Shown here piece by piece: positions 5,415-7,335 of a stretch of DNA of 7,335 nt. Origin of the DNA: an uncultured Ignavibacteria bacterium (GTDB lineage Bacteria; Bacteroidota; Ignavibacteria; Ignavibacteriales; Ignavibacteriaceae). Position 1 is the stretch's first letter, and the number at the start of each line of letters is the position of its first letter. Both the position numbers and the translations under genes were made by a program. The stretch covers positions 1-7,335 of the forward strand of contig CALKUG010000244.1 in the NCBI GenBank assembly GCA_937996765.1. The letters are read 5' to 3'. The notes beneath the pieces are model-generated. The model worked only from the letters and a program-made list of their open reading frames with translations, had not been told where the DNA came from and searched no databases.

Positions 5415-6872
5415 TTATTCGGGAACAACACGCCAAAACGGATTGGCCTTTGCTTTATAAATAAAGGCATAATGCAACAAGAATTTAATCCAGTGGCCTG
5501 CCAATCCTATTTCGCCGGTAGTATAATGTAAATCACGACCTGCTTCGGGGTATTTCTCAAAGTCTGGGATTATGGGATACATGGTCATTGATACAGCTGT
5601 ACCGTTAAGCATATTTGCCCCTGCTGAAGCAATACATGCTGCACCCATCCGTGCTAATGATGCCTTACGGGTGGGTTCATCAGCCTTACCATTAATCATA
5701 TCTGCAATGTTGAATGCAACTTGACGAGCCATAACTCCGGAAGGCATTCCTGTACGTGGCGGAGTTGGGAAAATTGGAATACCGTTGGGATTAACAGTTG
5801 GTTTTGAAATTGCATGAGGGGGAGCAAAAGCAATGCCAACTGCAAAAATATTTTTGTAAACAGGTGATTGGTAAGTTTCCGGCCAATCTTTTGGCGACCA
5901 TTGCTCATAGGTTTTTGGGGTGTAATCGGCGTCCACCTTCATAAACCCACTCGGAGCAAATAAAGTAGGAGTAATATCTTCGCCAACTTTATTGTATGCT
6001 TTTAGTCCAACACCGCTGAAGGGTGGGAGCAACATTGCAAAATCATACGATACTGTTTTTTCCTCACCATCAAGGGTTTCATAAGATAGTTGTGTTTTTT
6101 CAACTTCTTTTGGATGTGCTTGGGTAATCCAATCTATTCCACGCTCAGCATAAAGCGACTCTGTGAAAACACGGCTGTGGGTGATGTAACCACCACGTTT
6201 AATATGCATGCCTCCCATACCAAAATCACCGAGTTCATTTTCGTTTGAAATCCATAGCACGTTTGCTTTATCGCGTACGTTTTCTTTACGTAATAGATAC
6301 TCAACGTTAAAAATGTATTCAAAGGCAGCTCCCTGACAGGTACAGCTACCATGCCCGGTTCCAACTAATAAAGTTTGTTTTTCGCCTTTTTTCATACGTT
6401 GAATAGATTCTTGAAGATGGTGATTGGCTTCAGTAGCATGGGATGGAGTACATACGGAATAGCTATTTTTCTCAGGACCAAGCCCTTTAGTAGCATCAAA
6501 ATTGAGTTTTGGTCCGGTTGAATTTATTAAATAATCGTATTTAACTTTTTCCGTAACACCCTTTTTTTCGGGTGAAGTGTATTCAATGGTAACAAAAGGA
6601 GTGCTTGATGAACCTTCACCTTCAGGATTGATGCTTAGTGCTTTTGCTTGAAGGTAGGTAATACCGGATTTTTTATAAACGGGAGCCAAATCGAAAGTTA
6701 CATCTTCGGTTTTCATCATACCGACTCCCACCCAAATATTGGAAGGAATCCAATTCCATTTACTGTTAGGAGTTACAACTATTACTTCATGTTGATGCCC
6801 CAATTTTTTGCGAGCGTGAAGCGCTGCAGTTTGACCTGCAATGCCGCCTCCGAGAATAAGAAGACGAGCCAT
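5415..6872 (-). CDS. SQR-superfamily FAD-dependent oxidoreductase
   Basis: This 485-residue flavoprotein is related to sulfide:quinone oxidoreductases. The FAD Rossmann motif LGGGIAGQTAA is at 7-17, followed by an acceptor strand VIVVTP (30-35). NSTGPKLNF (117-125) is the second nucleotide-binding strand. NIFAVGIAFAPP (341-352) is the flavin-binding strand near the C-terminus. The last 35 residues (GLAGHWIKFLLHYAFIYKAKANPFW) resemble the amphipathic membrane-binding end of SQR. In SQR three cysteines form the sulfide site. C141 (YSVC) and C177 or C179 (GSCTCQGAAFEY) fit two of them, but the third position, in VGxCxxxPP, is Ala348. The true substrate is therefore uncertain. C413 is an extra cysteine. 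The ATG at 6872 is chosen because GAGG lies 5 bases upstream and the Rossmann strand begins at once; an in-frame TTG 17 codons upstream would add an unlikely tail. The small basic ORF follows. Confidence 0.85.
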   Translation of the reverse strand: MARLLILGGGIAGQTAALHARKKLGHQHEVIVVTPNSKWNWIPSNIWVGVGMMKTEDVTFDLAPVYKKSGITYLQAKALSINPEGEGSSSTPFVTIEYTSPEKKGVTEKVKYDYLINSTGPKLNFDATKGLGPEKNSYSVCTPSHATEANHHLQESIQRMKKGEKQTLLVGTGHGSCTCQGAAFEYIFNVEYLLRKENVRDKANVLWISNENELGDFGMGGMHIKRGGYITHSRVFTESLYAERGIDWITQAHPKEVEKTQLSYETLDGEEKTVSYDFAMLLPPFSGVGLKAYNKVGEDITPTLFAPSGFMKVDADYTPKTYEQWSPKDWPETYQSPVYKNIFAVGIAFAPPHAISKPTVNPNGIPIFPTPPRTGMPSGVMARQVAFNIADMINGKADEPTRKASLARMGAACIASAGANMLNGTAVSMTMYPIIPDFEKYPEAGRDLHYTTGEIGLAGHWIKFLLHYAFIYKAKANPFWRVVPE

Positions 6873-6877
6873 ACTTA

Positions 6878-6881
6878 CCTC
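6878..6881 (-). promoter_or_regulatory. ribosome binding site that fixes the oxidoreductase start
   Basis: GAGG on the - strand is 5 bases from ATG 6872. It places the start there rather than at the TTG at 6923. Confidence 0.6.
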
Positions 6882-6922
6882 ATCGTAAGTTAATAAGTTA
6901 TAAAATAGGTATTGATTAAACA

Positions 6923-6951
6923 ATCATAAGTTAAAATGCAGAGAATTACAA
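6923..6951 (-). promoter_or_regulatory. candidate sigma70-like promoter of the oxidoreductase unit
   Basis: On the - strand TTGTAA (6946-6951), a 17-base spacer and TATGAT (6923-6928) match sigma70 hexamers at 4 of 6 and 5 of 6. The leader would be about 45 bases. It sits between the dnaJ terminator and the oxidoreductase start, where a promoter is expected. Confidence 0.45.
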
Positions 6952-6980
6952 TAAGATTCAATAGGTGGGTAGATAAAAGC

Positions 6981-7010
6981 AAAAAAAGAGGGAGCCGAAC
7001 TCCCTCTCTT
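6981..7010 (-). terminator. intrinsic terminator of dnaJ
   Basis: On the - strand AGAGGGAG (7000-7007) and CTCCCTCT (6987-6994) form an 8-bp G+C-rich stem with loop TTCGG, followed by a run of seven or more T. It begins a few bases beyond the dnaJ stop codon. This is the clearest rho-independent terminator on the - strand. Confidence 0.9.
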
Positions 7011-7014
7011 TTTA

Positions 7015-7335
7015 TTAAGCGTGTGGTTTAAAGTCGGGTAACGTTTTTAATTCTTCGAGCAGTTCTTTTTCTTTTTTATTAACATGCTTAGGAACTATAA
7101 CGCTGATTCTGATGATTTGATCGCCAAAGGTATTTTGGTTAAGTCGCTTAATACCTTTCCCTCTCATTCGAAGTAGTTTGCCATGCTGTGTACCTGGATC
7201 GATAATCACCTTAGTAGAATTGAATAAGGTAGGAACAACAACTTCGGTACCAAGAACCAATTCAGGGAAACTCAGGTGGAGATCGTAATAAACATCATCA
7301 CCCTCTCGTGTAAAATACTCGTGAGGTAATTCTTC
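7015..7335 (-). CDS. dnaJ: chaperone DnaJ, C-terminal 106 residues, 5' end outside window
   Basis: The frame is open from the window edge to TAA at 7015-7017. It encodes the second substrate-binding beta-domain and the dimerisation tail of a DnaJ/Hsp40 co-chaperone, which delivers unfolded clients to DnaK and stimulates its ATPase. Family text is plain: HEYFTREGDDVYYDLHLSFPE, LGTEVVVPTLF, then IDPGTQHGKLLRMRGKGI, then GDQIIRISVIVPKHV, and the helical end KKEKELLEELKTL. The J-domain and zinc-finger repeats are beyond the window, so DnaJ and the zinc-finger-free CbpA type cannot be strictly separated, although the wording favours DnaJ. The TTG at 7260 is an internal leucine codon and not a start. 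A strong terminator follows, separating it from the oxidoreductase unit. Confidence 0.92.
   Translation of the reverse strand, partial: EELPHEYFTREGDDVYYDLHLSFPELVLGTEVVVPTLFNSTKVIIDPGTQHGKLLRMRGKGIKRLNQNTFGDQIIRISVIVPKHVNKKEKELLEELKTLPDFKPHA

Noticed and set aside
6873..6923. TTG extension (17 codons) of the oxidoreductase
   Set aside because: ATG 6872 has GAGG five bases upstream and begins right at the Rossmann strand. The extension also overlaps the proposed -10 element.
7018..7260. Separate 81-residue protein starting at TTG 7260
   Set aside because: The frame continues without a stop to the window edge and the added residues complete the DnaJ C-terminal domain, so it is one partial gene.

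Overview
The window looks like chromosomal housekeeping DNA from a member of the Bacteroidota/Chlorobiota (FCB) group, perhaps an Ignavibacteria- or Kapabacteria-like lineage. That placement is an inference. It rests on an A+T-rich composition (roughly 40% GC by eye), the pairing of rsmD with an upstream actin-fold-like gene that resembles the DUF3822 family of Bacteroidota, and the general character of the proteins. Several genes have clear AGGA/GAGG-type ribosome binding sites, which is not typical of classical Bacteroidetes, so the phylum call is soft. No mobile element, CRISPR array, rRNA or phage gene was seen.

Positions 1-1590 (+ strand): the 3' part of metY (O-acetylhomoserine sulfhydrylase), then after only 12 bases a tRNA-Cys(GCA), then after 39 bases a cysteine synthase gene (cysK). 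The run closes with a strong, nearly symmetric hairpin terminator. A membrane-anchored single-domain rhodanese lies convergent on the - strand (1623-2048) and shares that terminator.

Positions 2049-3707: a MarR-family winged-helix regulator (+) converges on a pirin/YhaK-type cupin (-). The region upstream of the pirin gene holds a candidate sigma70-like promoter overlapped by an inverted repeat, so the regulator may control its neighbour.

Positions 3708-5254 (- strand): a two-gene unit made of a PilM/DUF3822-like protein of unknown function and rsmD (16S rRNA m2G966 methyltransferase), translationally coupled by a GTGA overlap.

Positions 5255-6951 (- strand): an SQR-superfamily FAD oxidoreductase, followed 13 bases later by a 48-codon open frame with an excellent Shine-Dalgarno site. 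The predicted small protein is strongly basic, has no acidic residue and carries an amphipathic C-terminal half. Its stop codon lies inside a hairpin. Positions 6981-7335 hold the 3' end of a dnaJ-type chaperone gene (-) with its own terminator.

Sulfur chemistry recurs: MetY and CysK consume sulfide, tRNA-Cys uses the cysteine, rhodanese handles sulfane sulfur, and the SQR-like enzyme may oxidise sulfide or a related reductant. The genes lie in separate transcription units, so the functional link is only suggestive. The best candidates for something undescribed are the small basic protein next to the SQR-like enzyme, the altered cysteine set of that enzyme, and the metY-tRNA-Cys-cysK arrangement.
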